Part shown: in pieces, positions 18,061 to 30,303 of the stretch
How positions within the stretch are numbered: the first letter of the stretch is position 1
Layout of the letters: every line of letters starts with the position of its first letter
Origin: Mastigias papua
Lineage: Eukaryota > Cnidaria > Scyphozoa > Rhizostomeae > Mastigiidae
Reading direction: 5' to 3'
DNA length: 64,000 nucleotides
NCBI GenBank assembly: GCA_964019165.1
Contig: OZ025283.1
Location: 937,501-1,001,500, forward strand
Notes under the pieces: model-generated
Told to the model about the DNA's origin: nothing
Databases searched by the model: none
Seen by the model: the letters and a program-made list of their open reading frames with translations, nothing else
Program-made: the position numbers and the translations under genes

Positions 18061-19701
18061 TTGCTGTCCTGCCATTTGTATGATGTACAGACATGGTCTT
18101 CTTGGCAATGTCACTGCTACATTGCTTACAAAAGGCCTATCAAACCTTTCAAATGAAATGTTCTTCTGTATGAAGATTAGAGGCTATCAATTTGTGCAAA
18201 TTTGCAAAGTAGTAATGCAGCCCTAACGTACATTCATGCATTACAATGCTGTTAATAGATTGCCCCACTCCTCTTCATGAACAATAAATCTCTCTCATCT
18301 TGAGACATTGTTCATCTATAGATTTGTATTTTCTTTCCTTTATATGGTTGTGACAGAAGTCTGTTTCAAACAGGGAGTCATATCAGGCTCACAAACCAAC
18401 CTAAGGCTATGCATTACTCATGCATAACCAATCGTACAAAGTCTTTACTCTGTTTTGCCCATAGCGATAGGAATATTAGAACACTAGAGTGTGCACTCCT
18501 ATTGATTGACAAGTACGAGGTTGAAGCACCTGATGAACCATTTTGTTGAAGGTACGTTACAGATGGGGAAGTTGGTCTGGCCCTTCATAAGCACTCTTCT
18601 GAGATCTAAAATCGCCACTTTTGGAAAATAATAGTAGTTTATATGTCTTTTGAACAATTTTATATGTGTTTTACACTTTATGTTTGTCTGTAAGTACGGT
18701 TTTCAGATGCAATATGGTATTGCCATACTCAGAAATTGCTAAATGATTGTCTGACTGTAAAGTGCACACCAAAGAGTTGCCGGGAGTATGAACGTAGAAC
18801 AGGAGAAACTTTCACAAAACCTACCTCCAATAATATGGTGCTGGGGTGCTTCACTCGCGCAAGCCTCATTATCACTCTAGTGGTCTTATATTCCTATCTC
18901 TGCGGTTTTGGCCGACACCCATTTTGAGACTGACTTCAAGTTAAGTTAAGCATTTTTGTATAAACCACCAAAAATTTTCAATTCTCCCCAAAGGTTGTTT
19001 AGCTCAACAATAAAAATTGCCCGACATGTTGTTTAGCAGTTGCTTTAATTTTAACCTAAATTCGGTTGGCTGTTTACCTTTGTGTCTAAATTTTGTAAAA
19101 TGTTTTTATTTTTAATACAGCTAACACAGTTGATTAGTAATCTTTCATGTGTTTGTGAATGAAGTGTTCTGAACTGTTTTAAGGAAGAATGCCATACATG
19201 TACTGTAACCATTTTTATCAAGTCTTTTATTCATTTTATCTTCGTATATGTTATAGGTTTAATAAGAATAAGATATGAATCACACCTTTCACATAATGTC
19301 TAAAAAGTTTACTTTTATTGCCACAAAATCACCCCATTGAAGTTGTTTAGCAGTTGTTTACTTTATGAGCCAATTTTTCGGCAGTTGTTTATTTTTAGAG
19401 TTGTTTATAAAGAGACAGAAGTGCATCTGCTACATTCCTCAGGGTTGTTATGTAGGTCCATACTCCCATGCTTGCAGTATTTTGTATTGTACATTGATTA
19501 TGAGCATACAAACAAAACAAAACCAAGTATGAGCCTCTGTTGGAACAAGTGTCTGTGTGTCAGAAATGAACTATTATATATGCCACTGCTAGAGCTAGTG
19601 CTTGGTTCTGCAAAATGGTGTAATATGTTATAAAGTAATATAATTCACAGTGCACCATTTCATCACTGCCTTGAATGGACCCATCTGACTGCAAAATATT
19701 T
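18061..19701. other. Unassigned sequence
   Basis: Only short ORFs with no recognisable domain are present. The sequence is AT-rich, and phrases such as TTGTTTAGCAGTTG recur around 19,000-19,400, which suggests old degenerate repeat material. I see no gene. Confidence 0.4.
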
Positions 19702-22330
19702 TCAAGCATAACAGTAATCACCAACACAGTTTACATCAACGTAAATATCCTTCTGAGTATATAAGAATGCAAACCCAGTAAGTCTGTTTTGTGTCATGGT
19801 ACTGTGCAGATAAGTCATAATGAGGCGCACAGAGGAACCTTCACAGGTATGGGTAGTAACTGGTAACACAGCAGGAATGGTTAATGCAGTGAAAACGTTT
19901 GGGAATGCCACTGGGTTTGTTTGTTTCAATTTATCAGCAATATTGGATGGAAGGAGTCCTGTTGGTTTTTCTTTCCAGAGGGATTCCACTTATCATCTCC
20001 ATATGTTACAGTTGACAAATCTGGCAAATCCCAAGAATAGTGGCTGCAGACTTCTTAAAAGTTCTACTTCCAATCTGTATCAACATGATGAATTCCCATA
20101 GTCTGTAAGTCTCCACTACATATTTGAGGCACATTTGCTATTGAAAAGTCAGAAGGGTTAGTTAGATCTGCATGAGAAGCAGGTACAACAACTTCCCTAT
20201 GCTTTGCTTTTGAGAACATAGCAGTACAAGTCATTTCAGGCATTGTTTTAGGTATTTTTGAGGTGGACTTGCCTCATTGAGGCATACTCACTAGCCATGA
20301 TAGTTGGGATTATAGAGAGCCCTACAACAGCCATACAAGTCCTATCAGAGAATTGACTGGATACCTCCTGATTTGGGTGGTCAAGTATCTGACTGGAAAT
20401 ATTGACTTTAATATACTGTTCTGTATCTTTAGCTGGATTGGATTGCTCTTTTGTCTTTTGTTCTCACAGATTCTTGGGTGCTTTATTGTTGAATATACCT
20501 TGTCAGTGATGCTGCATGCCTTTTTAAATCAAATATTATGATAGACATCAAGGAAATGTCTTAGACTGTAACATGAGTTCAACATCATACCTGCTTCAAT
20601 GATAGCTTTTAGTATGTCTATATGTGTTCCCTGCGGCTGGGCAGTTGCAGATCTTGTATATCAATGCATTTCTTCATAATAACAAAAGTAAAAAGAAAAG
20701 TAAAGATTTGTAATAGAATAACAGTACCGTAAGCATCAGAGGAAGAACAATTCCATGAATCATCATCATTTTATTTCATAATAGAATGACCTTCAGAGTG
20801 GAATGTACATCTCTAAGAATCTGTCTAGTCCAGCAATACATAGGAACCCACCTTGGTCAACAAATATCTATGAGCCACTATGACTGCCTGAAGGAGTGTA
20901 TGTCTGCATCATCTTCTCAAGACGCATCTGCCTCTGTAATCTGAAAAATATCCACTTTTGCCACACTACTCATCATGTGTCAACACTTTGAATTTGACAA
21001 GCAGCAGCTACACAAAGAGTAAGCCTATGGGAGGCACAGTTTGTGTAAAGAGCTACAGGATTTATCTGCTGAGTTCTGGTTGCCAAGCCACATTACTGGC
21101 CTGCCTTGTTTGCTGCTTCATCATACCATTGTCCCCTACAAGTATTGTTATCCAGTGACAACTCCTTGGTGATACACGGTATTAACTTGTCATTCAAAGC
21201 TTTGCCTGAGATACCACTATCACAATGAATAAATGTAGTAGATCTTTCTTAAAGTTCCTTGTTCTTTTTGACATAGCATAACACTAAAGGCATCTGCTGT
21301 TTTCTGCAACTATCTGTCACCTTATCAGCTAACACTGAAAAAGATTTTCATGATCTAACAGTGGCTGTGATTTGTTCATGTATCATGTTGGAGCAGCATT
21401 CACGTACTTCATTCTGAGAGGTCTTTGAGCAGTATGTAGCAGTTTTTGGAGATTTGTTGAAAATGTTCTTCCAATACTGTATCCCCACTGTCTACTCTGA
21501 TATCCAGGAGTGCCTAGAAGGTGCCATAGTCTTTGGAGTCATAATGTCAAGAGTCACCCTATGATCTCAAAGTGATATGCTCTGCCTCCTACACAATATT
21601 GCACTTTTCACAATGGGCTCTAGTTTCTCCCTGTTCCCAGACACTGTCCTGTCAAAAGCAACACAGTGCATTTTGTTGACAGGCTGTACTTTGTTCTCCA
21701 TAACAAGGCAAAGTTTTGCATTGAAAGGATTAAAGTTCTATGAACATCTGACTTTTATCATCCTGGTCATGGAATACCCTTAAGGCACATGACCAATCAG
21801 AGGAAGGACCTTTAAGTAAGTCATTAATTTCTTAATCATTTTGTCCATTGCATTTTTACTAAAGTGCACAGGAAAGACAAACAGCACTCTCCATCTTCTT
21901 AGAGTATGCTACCCATGGGACCTTGGGAAGCCAGTTCAGCATAGACCTATATTTGTTTCCAAAAACTGAATGACTTGGAAATGTAAACTTGGAATCAGGT
22001 GTCCAAACATTCTTAATTGAATTATATTTTTGGCTATCAGACATTTTATCTACAGTTAAATAGATACTTCCAATATCAAAATAAAAAAGTTCACTTTTGT
22101 CTGAAGTCATGTTTGAGGCACAACAGTTAGTTGAGTAAATAGCATTCAAGAGACTTTGCTCACTGCAGTTTTTTGTTTTGGCATGACACTGTGAAATGAA
22201 AGTTTAGCTTCACAAAATCTTTGTTGAGATTTTGCATGATTGACATCTTTCAAAACAACACATGACACTGTGTGATTGGGCCTTGTGTACCTAAATCTGA
22301 TACTCTTGGTTGCCTAATAGACAGGGGGGT
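19702..22330 (-). pseudogene. hAT transposase relic (TTF zinc finger to dimerisation domain)
   Basis: At 22,149-21,859 the minus strand has KYNSIKNVWTPDSKFTFPS followed by WLPKVPWVAYSKKMESAVCL, the TTF-type zinc finger of hAT transposases. At 19,989-19,702 it has ALTIPAVLPVTTHTCEGSSV and YLHSTMTQNRLTGFAFL, the C-terminal hAT dimerisation domain. The 1.9 kb between (19,990-21,858) contains only short broken frames. The conserved ends are in the right order and orientation, so one decayed hAT element is likely. A cysteine/histidine-bearing piece continues to about 22,330. Terminal repeats were not found. Confidence 0.7.
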
Positions 22331-23528
22331 GAATAGTTGGGGGGGCTGGGAAAATAATCAAAGCCTAAGTAGCAGGGGGTTGGACTAAGTCAGGGGGTTG
22401 ACAAATGATGACAGATGTTGTAGAAAAATCTATGGTTTCTTATCAGAAATGTGTATTGCAGTAATATTACCAAACCCACAGAACAAAAAGCCTGAATCAC
22501 CCAAAACATGTGATCAGTGTGCTTTTCTTACTATACTGTTTACTTGCAAGCCAAAGTACCTGGTGGAAAATGTTCAAAACAATAAGTAGTGGTGGGATGT
22601 CCATCAGGCACCCACGATTACTAGGAATAGTGCAAACAGATCACAGTAGCTAACTAGGGGCCTATACTGGGGCTTTGTTTCTTGGACAAAAAATACCAGT
22701 GCATTAAACAGCACCAGGCCTGTCCTGTGTCAGGGAAGAGATGTGATAGGTACTTCTCTTACATTAAACTGTGTTTGGAATAGAAGGAAAAACTCATATA
22801 TGAAACATCGGTTACAGAATAGCCAATATAATATCAACCAATATTCCAATCATTACAAAAGAACAAGTTTATCAAACCAAACAAAACGTGAGTCATATCA
22901 CAGAACACAAACACATGAGATCATACTCCTCAGTTCAATAACAATAACAACTTATACAGACAGAGCTAATAATGCTCATAAAGTCAATGTGCTGCATTGT
23001 AACAGCCACCCATGAGCAATATCTGCTAACTCAAAATAGTAACAATTCTAAGGTTTATTCCTATTTTATGAAGAAATGGATAGGGCACAGCTTTAGTCAT
23101 TATGTCTGCCAGCATTTTTGAAGTTGTATACTACCTGACAGAAATATCTCCTACCAAAAGTCATTCATGGCAGAACAAATTACGAATCTCAATATGCTAA
23201 GAGCATTCATTATATTTTGAATTCTATGCTAGTTTTAAAGCTCTTTGGTTACCAATCCAATGCTGCTTTCCAGGATGTAACATGTATTGACTCGATAATG
23301 ATACAGCAGTCACATGCTTGCCATGGTATACATTAAAAAGCCAATGATTTCTCAATAAATATTTTTGTCAACATATTTTTAATCTGGAGCTAATTGTGAA
23401 ACTTTCATTCCTGGCTCAAGAGGTATTTTATCTGGATGGCATTGTTCCATTTCAAATCTCTGTAGAATATTCTCAATATACATTGGTTGAAATAAAACAA
23501 TAGTTCCTGTTGAATGATCTCACTTGAT
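22331..23528. other. Unassigned sequence left of Harbinger-1
   Basis: Short ORFs only, with G-rich phrases (GGGGGG) around 22,320-22,400. Part of it may belong to the 3' flank of Harbinger-1. No gene is supported. Confidence 0.35.
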
Positions 23529-24373
23529 TCATATCACCCAAGATATAATATGCTTCACCTTGGTTTGAAAGATCAAAGGTTCTGCTGAGTTGAACGTTCT
23601 CTTTCTGTAACATGTCTGTACCATTTCATCAGATACTGGGTCCTCTTGATCAACAAGAGAAAGAGGAACAAAATGTTTATCTCTGTGCCTTTGACAAAAA
23701 GTGTGAAGGGCAAGGCATGCCTTTGTTATTATGACAACTTTGTCTGGTGACAGATGTATTGCTGTTCTGAATACACCAAACCTAGCTGTCAGACTCCCAA
23801 AGACATTTTCAGATATTTGCCTAGCCCTTGATAGGCGATAGTTAAATATTCTTTCTTTTCTCCTTTCCTGCTCCATTTGAAGTCATATCTCCCATTCTCT
23901 TTGCTGGGTATGGCTTGAGAAGATATGGCTTTAGGGGGAACACATCATCACCAACAATGAAGAATGGGAGAGGGTCACTACTTGAAGGTAGTGGCCTTGG
24001 ATCAGGTATCCCTAATTCATTCCTTTCTAGACCTCTATATAACGTTGATTCCCTAAAAACTGATGCATCACCAGCCCTACCATGTGTGCCTACATCAAAA
24101 TATGTGATGCAATAATTTGCATCAACCATCGCCAACAAAATGATGCTTTGATAGCCTAGGTAGTTATAGTATTCTGAGCCTTGGTTGGGTCCTTTGATTT
24201 GAATGTGCTTGCCATCTATGGCACCAATGCACTTTGGAAGGTTCCACTTTGTCTGAAACTCTTCAGCCACCCTTTTCCATTGCTCAGCAGTTGATGTTAC
24301 CTGTAAAAAAATTGTCATACAATTTATAGAGCATTCCAGCAATAAATGTCATATGCATCCTTTCTGCATGCAG

Positions 24374-24793
24374 GAATCAACTGAAACAAGTCAGCAATGG
24401 TCACTGAATGTGAATGAGGATATAGAGGAAGAGAGCACAGTTGGTGAATTTGTTGTTTTGCCTGGTCCTTCACATCTAGAGGATAATGGGAATATGCACA
24501 ACTCTCTCCAATCATTAAACCCACAGGGTATTGCAGATGGGCCCCATTCCCCTCCCCCAAGTAGGACACCTAAAAAAAGAAAGTTAGAGGATCCTGCTTC
24601 AAAGGCTGTCTCACTCCTTGAAAGTATTGCCAAACGTGCCAGTAGTGTCAAGGAGACATTAGCCAATGAAAACTTTTGCATATATGTTGCTGCACAAGTA
24701 GACCAATTGCCAAGAATTAAACAAAGAATAGCCAGAAATAGAATACAGGCTATTCTTTCAGAGTTGGATGAAGATGAAAGTGACCATGAATAG
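24374..24793 (+). CDS. Harbinger-1 Myb/SANT-BESS-like partner, last exon
   Basis: This plus-strand ORF follows a GCATGCAG acceptor at 24,366-24,373. It contains an acidic linker, PPPSRTPKKRKLEDPASKAV (nuclear-signal-like) and a C-terminal IYVAAQVDQLPRIKQRIARN segment like a BESS domain. Harbinger elements encode, besides the transposase, a Myb/SANT-type DNA-binding partner needed for transposition. This exon lies inside the transposase intron on the opposite strand. The DNA-binding exon was not identified. Confidence 0.55.
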   Translation, partial: ESTETSQQWSLNVNEDIEEESTVGEFVVLPGPSHLEDNGNMHNSLQSLNPQGIADGPHSPPPSRTPKKRKLEDPASKAVSLLESIAKRASSVKETLANENFCIYVAAQVDQLPRIKQRIARNRIQAILSELDEDESDHE

Positions 24794-25384
24794 AAGATAT
24801 TATTAATGCACTGTTTCTACTTGATTAGTTTGCGTATTGTAATTTCTTTTGAATTGTACTGTTCACTGAATGCTGTTGTAATAACTTGTGCATTACTATT
24901 TCTAGTTTTGTAATTTATATTGTTATATTGAAATAGGTTTTGTTCCATATTATGCTTAAACTGTTTGGTATTCTGTGCTGCAATAAGCTTTGTCATTGAC
25001 TTCTAAGGTGAAACACTGTTTTGATACTGTCCTAGCTTTACAAATAGAATTTCTATATCTAATACTACTGCTACCACTTACACTTGTATGTAATATCATT
25101 GGCAAGTGAGATATGCTGCAATGATCTGACAGTGTTGTTGATGTGTTAGTAGGGAATATGTTATTTCATGAATAGTAAGCATATCTCAGTATGTCAAAAA
25201 CTTACAGGCAGATATTGCTGTTTCAATACTTCATATATAGTCTTGCAGGTCTCTAGCACAATCTTATGGATGGTGTTATCAGACACACGAAACAAAAGCT
25301 TGAGGTCCGAAAAAGAATTTCCTGTGGTAAAAACATAAATATCAGAGAAAATTGAAAGCAATGAGGCTCCTTAAATTGTCACTA

Positions 25385-25797
<413 letters not shown>

Positions 25798-26503
25798 AAT
25801 AGTAATATGCAACATCAGTGCACACATAACTGAGGATAAGCTAGGGAGTCAGGGAAAGTCAGGCGGGGTAAGAGAAGAGCCCAATCTGTCAGAGGAAACT
25901 CTGTTAGATCTAGATTTTTCGAATATTCGAAAGAGTTCATATATCCCACAGATTTTTGGGATTTTAAAGGTGTTGTGGATTTTTGAAATATATTGTAAAT
26001 TCTTTTGATTTTTTGAAGAACTTAGAGATTTTTAGATTTTCTGAGAACTTAAAAACTTCCTACGAGAGTTTTTTCAGTAATTGCTCCTCAGGACAAAATA
26101 CTTTTGACTCTGGGAATAAATAAAGATACAACTAAATGGAAGAAGACTTACCTGACCCAAGATAGCGCAATGTGATAGCGAGCCTTTCGCCTGCAGGAAT
26201 AGCTTTTCTCATCCAGGTATCCTTCTTCTCTATTAACGGTCACACTCGTGCCAGCAAAAACTGAACATTGTCATACGACATTCAGAGAAAACACCTTGCC
26301 TCCCGGTCATCTTTGAGTAGCAACTCTCTCAAGAGTGTCGAGTATGCACCAAATGTCTTTCTTTCCCTCAACCAATCTTTTGTCCATTCTGTTCGCCTCT
26401 TGCGCTTACTAACTATAATAGCTGTAGCTGCTAATAGTGCTCCCAGTTCTACTTCCTCGTCTGAAGACAGCTCGCTTTCAAAAAAGTCTCTCGACGTAGC
26501 CAT

Positions 26504-26640
26504 TTTGTGTACCTCAAACGTAGAAAAGAAAAGTGTATTTCGCCAGCTGTCGCTCACATGTGCGAGCAAGCGGCTGTCACTTGTCTCTTGTGTTTTGTTG
26601 CCTTGCTCGAAACCTGTTGCTTGTCGCATACGTTTGCAAT
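26504..26640. promoter_or_regulatory. 5' flank of Harbinger-1 transposase
   Basis: This is the sequence upstream of the minus ATG at 26,503. The Harbinger terminal repeat was not defined. G-runs occur at 26,680-26,690. Confidence 0.25.
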
Positions 26641-26995
26641 GCCCTTAAGCAATTAGGGATGGGTATGTCATTGTCACGTGGGGGGGGGGTTGACAAATGC
26701 TCATTTCTGGTTCTGACTGGATTTCACACTTCTGTTAAGCCCTTTCTGCACTAAAGGCAGAGTTCTTGAAAACTGCAATAAGTGTGTTTTGTTCAAATAC
26801 CTGGAAATGAGCATTTAGTGATGCAGTTCTCTTATTTCTCAATAGAAGCTTACACAATGCATATTCCAGCAGCAGTACATTTGGGTTGTTGTTCTATCCA
26901 ACCTTGCATCAGGTGCAAGAAAATAGCAGCTCTATATGATCCTGGGAGATTTGTTAGTTAATACATTCTTAAATGGATTGTCTTCTCGCTTCAAT
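26641..26995 (-). pseudogene. Downstream part of a P-element relic
   Basis: On the minus strand around 26,900-26,800 a frame reads LLLEYALCKLLLRNKRTASL, resembling the region after the P/THAP9 catalytic block ('FKYALR-LL'). It lies immediately left of the Harbinger-2 insertion, and the upstream part of the same type of gene resumes at 30,304. I interpret the two as one relic split by the insertion. Confidence 0.4.
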
Positions 26996-27688
26996 AGAGA
27001 GTTTCCGATCGACGACGGGAACAGTGTTTAGAACGTCCAGGGCCTGGAACTAGCAAGATTACGCAACTTGGCATACCCCCGTGTTTGTTGCATGTTGGGT
27101 TTTAAAACTCATCTTGCAAATTTTGACGTCCTCGTTAGAACGGTAAAGTTAACAAGGTAATACTCACTCTATTTTTAGCTTGATTGTTTCTTTTAAAGCT
27201 TTATCGGTTAAACCCATCTTCGTTTTACCTCATCATCATATAAACAGTAAAAGAACTTACGTTATTTTCACATTTCAGTGTTGTATTGTGAAGGGAAGAA
27301 AATGGCCTCAAAGTCAATGGATTTTCAGACAGTGTTCGTAGTGTTTATTCTCTTTGAGGACTATACATATAGCTATTTAACTTTAGCACATTAATTAGAT
27401 GTTATGGTAGTCAATGCTTTTATATCTATAAGACATAGTATGGCGTTTTAAGCAATTGTCTATGGAGGAGGGATAATATCACTGGTCGACTAAATGTTAG
27501 CTTAATAAATATAAATTTGCTATGCTTTCTTTATAGTAATTGGTAGGTGTGCAATGTATCATTTATATCTATTTGTATATACATTCATATATTCATAGTA
27601 TTACAAGCTTTTAAGCACTATTGGTACCATATGCTTTTCCCTCTGTGCTGGCTATGTGCTAAACGAAAACCTTGTCCAAAGGTGCAAA

Positions 27689-28460
27689 ATGACATGGACC
27701 AAGGAACATGACATTATGTTGTGTAGGGAGATCCTGCTGGTACAGCCCTTCCGCTTCAAGCATGGGACAAGAGATAGGGGACGCTGTTGGGAGAAAATTG
27801 CCCAAAACTTGAATGATGTAGAGCGCCCACACTTCCTTGTTGATATGAGAGGAGTGAGGGATCGCTTTACAAAACTAGAAAAAAATTTTAGGAAAAAAAA
27901 GGCAAGTGAAGAGAGAGCTAGTGGCATTTGCCCTGATGAGCCAGATGAGCTGGACCAGGCCCTTGAAGAAATAGTACAGCTCATGAATGAGGAGCTATGG
28001 GAAGCTGGAGAAAGGAGAAAGGAGTTAGAAAGAGAAAAGACCACTGCAGCATCAGTTAGGAAGAGAGCAATGGAGAGACTAGCAGAGACAAGGGCAGGAG
28101 AGGGTGTGGATAGAGAGGGTAGGAAAAGAAGGTGTGGAACAGAAGCAATAGAGTACTTAAAGGAAAGAAGAGAGCATGATGATCAGCTGAAAGAGGAGGA
28201 AATGGAGTTTAGGAATAGGGAGATCAATTTGAGGGAAATGAGGGAAGAAGCAGAAAGAAAAATGAAAGAAAGAGAGCAGAATATGAAAGAGAGAGCTATG
28301 TATGAGAGAGAGAGAATTGGAGGCCAGGTTGAAAAGAGAGAATGATTTAATTTTTGTCTTGAAGCAGCAACTGCATCAGCAACAGGCTATTTTGGAGGAG
28401 GTACAGCAGCAAAACAAATTACTCCTGTCCCTATACCAAAAAAGCCTTGAAAAGAAGTAA
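27689..28460 (+). pseudogene. Harbinger-2 Myb/SANT-like DNA-binding protein, frameshift in a GA run
   Basis: The ATG at 27,689 opens MTWTKEHDIMLCREILLV, the start of a Myb/SANT-like domain, with RGRCWEKIAQNLNDVERPHF and VRDRFTKLEKNFRKKK. A very Glu/Arg-rich coiled coil follows. The frame stops at 28,345 just after a (GA)n run near 28,305-28,315. Another frame continues with LKREND and LKQQLHQQQAILEEVQQQN to a stop at 28,458-28,460, which completes the coiled coil. The one-unit slip is probably a mutation or indel error. Such proteins bring the Harbinger transposase to the nucleus and to the terminal repeats. Confidence 0.75.
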
Positions 28461-29097
28461 AAGATAGGCTGTTAAGTATTATTTGCCTCCTCATTTTTAG
28501 ACCAAATTCTCTTTTATTGTTCACACATTCCCAACTTTCACTATCAACATACCTGAAATATTAGTCACTACCCTATGACACTTTTCCTTTTGAAATGAAG
28601 TTTCTCTGTTGAAATTGAATAGGAAATATAAAATATCTTCTTTTCATGTTGCTGCATTTTGCTGGGTTCTGTGTTTTGTATATTGCAGTTTGAAACATGT
28701 TTTTTGCTTCTCATTTGTTGTTTTTTACCTTTGAGCACTGAATCTGCCAAATAATGATACTATAATATTGATAATAATAACAGTACCTCCACATCTTAAA
28801 TGTGGTAGCTTATTAATTAGTGCTGATTTGTAACATGCTATCCAATTATAGAAGGAATACTCTTGCTTAAATCTATTAGAGAGATGACTTACCACAATAA
28901 TCAAACAATGCATGAGTACATTGAGACCATATACTTATTAAAATTTAGCCAGTATACTAATATATCATGTGTAAATTGGAGAGAACCAACTTAAGTAGCT
29001 TTGGTAGCTTTTAAAAAAGCTGTTTGAAGAGCTTCTACACAACTGCCTAGGCAGACTTTTAAAAAAGCTGCTCTGGCACCTTAAAAGCTGTCTGCTT
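28461..29097. other. Internal spacer of Harbinger-2
   Basis: AT-rich sequence between the two convergent genes. Short imperfect repeats of TTTTAAAAAAGCTG occur near 29,000-29,090. No gene. Confidence 0.5.
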
Positions 29098-30162
29098 TTA
29101 CCTGAAGTAATCTTCCAGTTCTGGTGGCTGCACGTCAAAGAAGGCTGACGTATGATTGCCATACAAGCAAGTAAGGGCATTTTGCAGTAGGGCACAAACA
29201 ACATAAATCTTTCCAATAGCACTGAGGCCAACCTTTAGATCCTTTCTAAAGTCTGTAAACTTAAAATAATTTATGATGTCTCCAAAGACCCACTCTACAG
29301 AAACACGGACCTTACTCATAGACTGATTAAAGGCTTGCTCTTCATCAGTAAGGTTAGGTCTTCTTGCAAATGGGCATTGGAGATGAATTCTATGAGGATA
29401 CGCAGGGTCCCCATAGATGCACAAAGGCTGGCATTCAGGAGAGAAAGAGTGCTGAGCTAACTGGTTCAACAGTCCTGACATTGCAAGTATGCCACTGTCA
29501 TGCCTTCTTCCTTCAGTTGGGCCATACAGGTTAGCAATAATTCCATTGGGTGTGACAACTGACTGGAATTTTATGGCATGCACCCTTTTGTGACCATTGT
29601 AAAAAAGCCTTTGATGCTGCTTAGGCCTACAAATTGGTCTCACTGTGCCATCAATAAAGCCCCAGCAGTTGTCTAAAGCAGCACCCTTATTGCTAATGGC
29701 ATTTGCAAAAAACTTTAAACACTGACGTGACAGCCACGGTTGATCTAGATTAGTGAGGAGGTAGCCAAATCTGTCGTTCATATGATCTACTACAAGATTT
29801 GTAATCATGCATAATTGGGATACAGGCCTTCCAAAGCGAGGGATAAGGTCTGCATACCGGCAAGGATATGCAAATCTCTTTAAAGCGATACATAGGCTTT
29901 CGACAGTGTCTACCACCACACCATTCTCACACCGGAAGACTTCAGGAAACTGCAAAGCGGCTGCAAGCCTAAAAATGTCACCTTTTTTAAATCTGAACTC
30001 AACTTCACACTCGTCTTCACCCATCTCAAAAATATTGAATCTATCATATTTGAAATAGGGAAGACCAGTGTGCAAATTGTGCTGTCTATCACCAACTAAA
30101 AGTAGAAGCTCTTCATCGTCAATGTCGCCACGATCATGCAATAGGTACAGTATACCATCCAT
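29098..30162 (-). CDS. Harbinger-2 transposase (HARBI1-like), intact
   Basis: An uninterrupted 354-codon ORF starts at the ATG at 30,162. The DDE core shows NCWGFIDGTVRPICRPKQ (first Asp), LCIYGDPAYPHRIHLQCP (second Asp) and VRVSVEWVFGDIINYFKF (Glu). VHAIKFQSVVTPNGIIANLY lies between, all in the order of PIF/Harbinger transposases of the type common in cnidarians. The length is typical, and no intron is needed. It is convergent with the Myb-like partner. Of the cellular transposons here this is the only one with a complete transposase ORF. Confidence 0.9.
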   Translation of the reverse strand: MDGILYLLHDRGDIDDEELLLLVGDRQHNLHTGLPYFKYDRFNIFEMGEDECEVEFRFKKGDIFRLAAALQFPEVFRCENGVVVDTVESLCIALKRFAYPCRYADLIPRFGRPVSQLCMITNLVVDHMNDRFGYLLTNLDQPWLSRQCLKFFANAISNKGAALDNCWGFIDGTVRPICRPKQHQRLFYNGHKRVHAIKFQSVVTPNGIIANLYGPTEGRRHDSGILAMSGLLNQLAQHSFSPECQPLCIYGDPAYPHRIHLQCPFARRPNLTDEEQAFNQSMSKVRVSVEWVFGDIINYFKFTDFRKDLKVGLSAIGKIYVVCALLQNALTCLYGNHTSAFFDVQPPELEDYFR

Positions 30163-30303
30163 GTTTCAAAGGCTTATAAAATGGCGCCAACTTCTCGTTC
30201 CCGTTGTCAATCGGAATCACAAGTACTACCTTTTAGGACGGTAAGACGGTGGCACTAGTTCCAGACCTCACGTACGTCCTCCGTCGTCGATCGGAAACTC
30301 ACT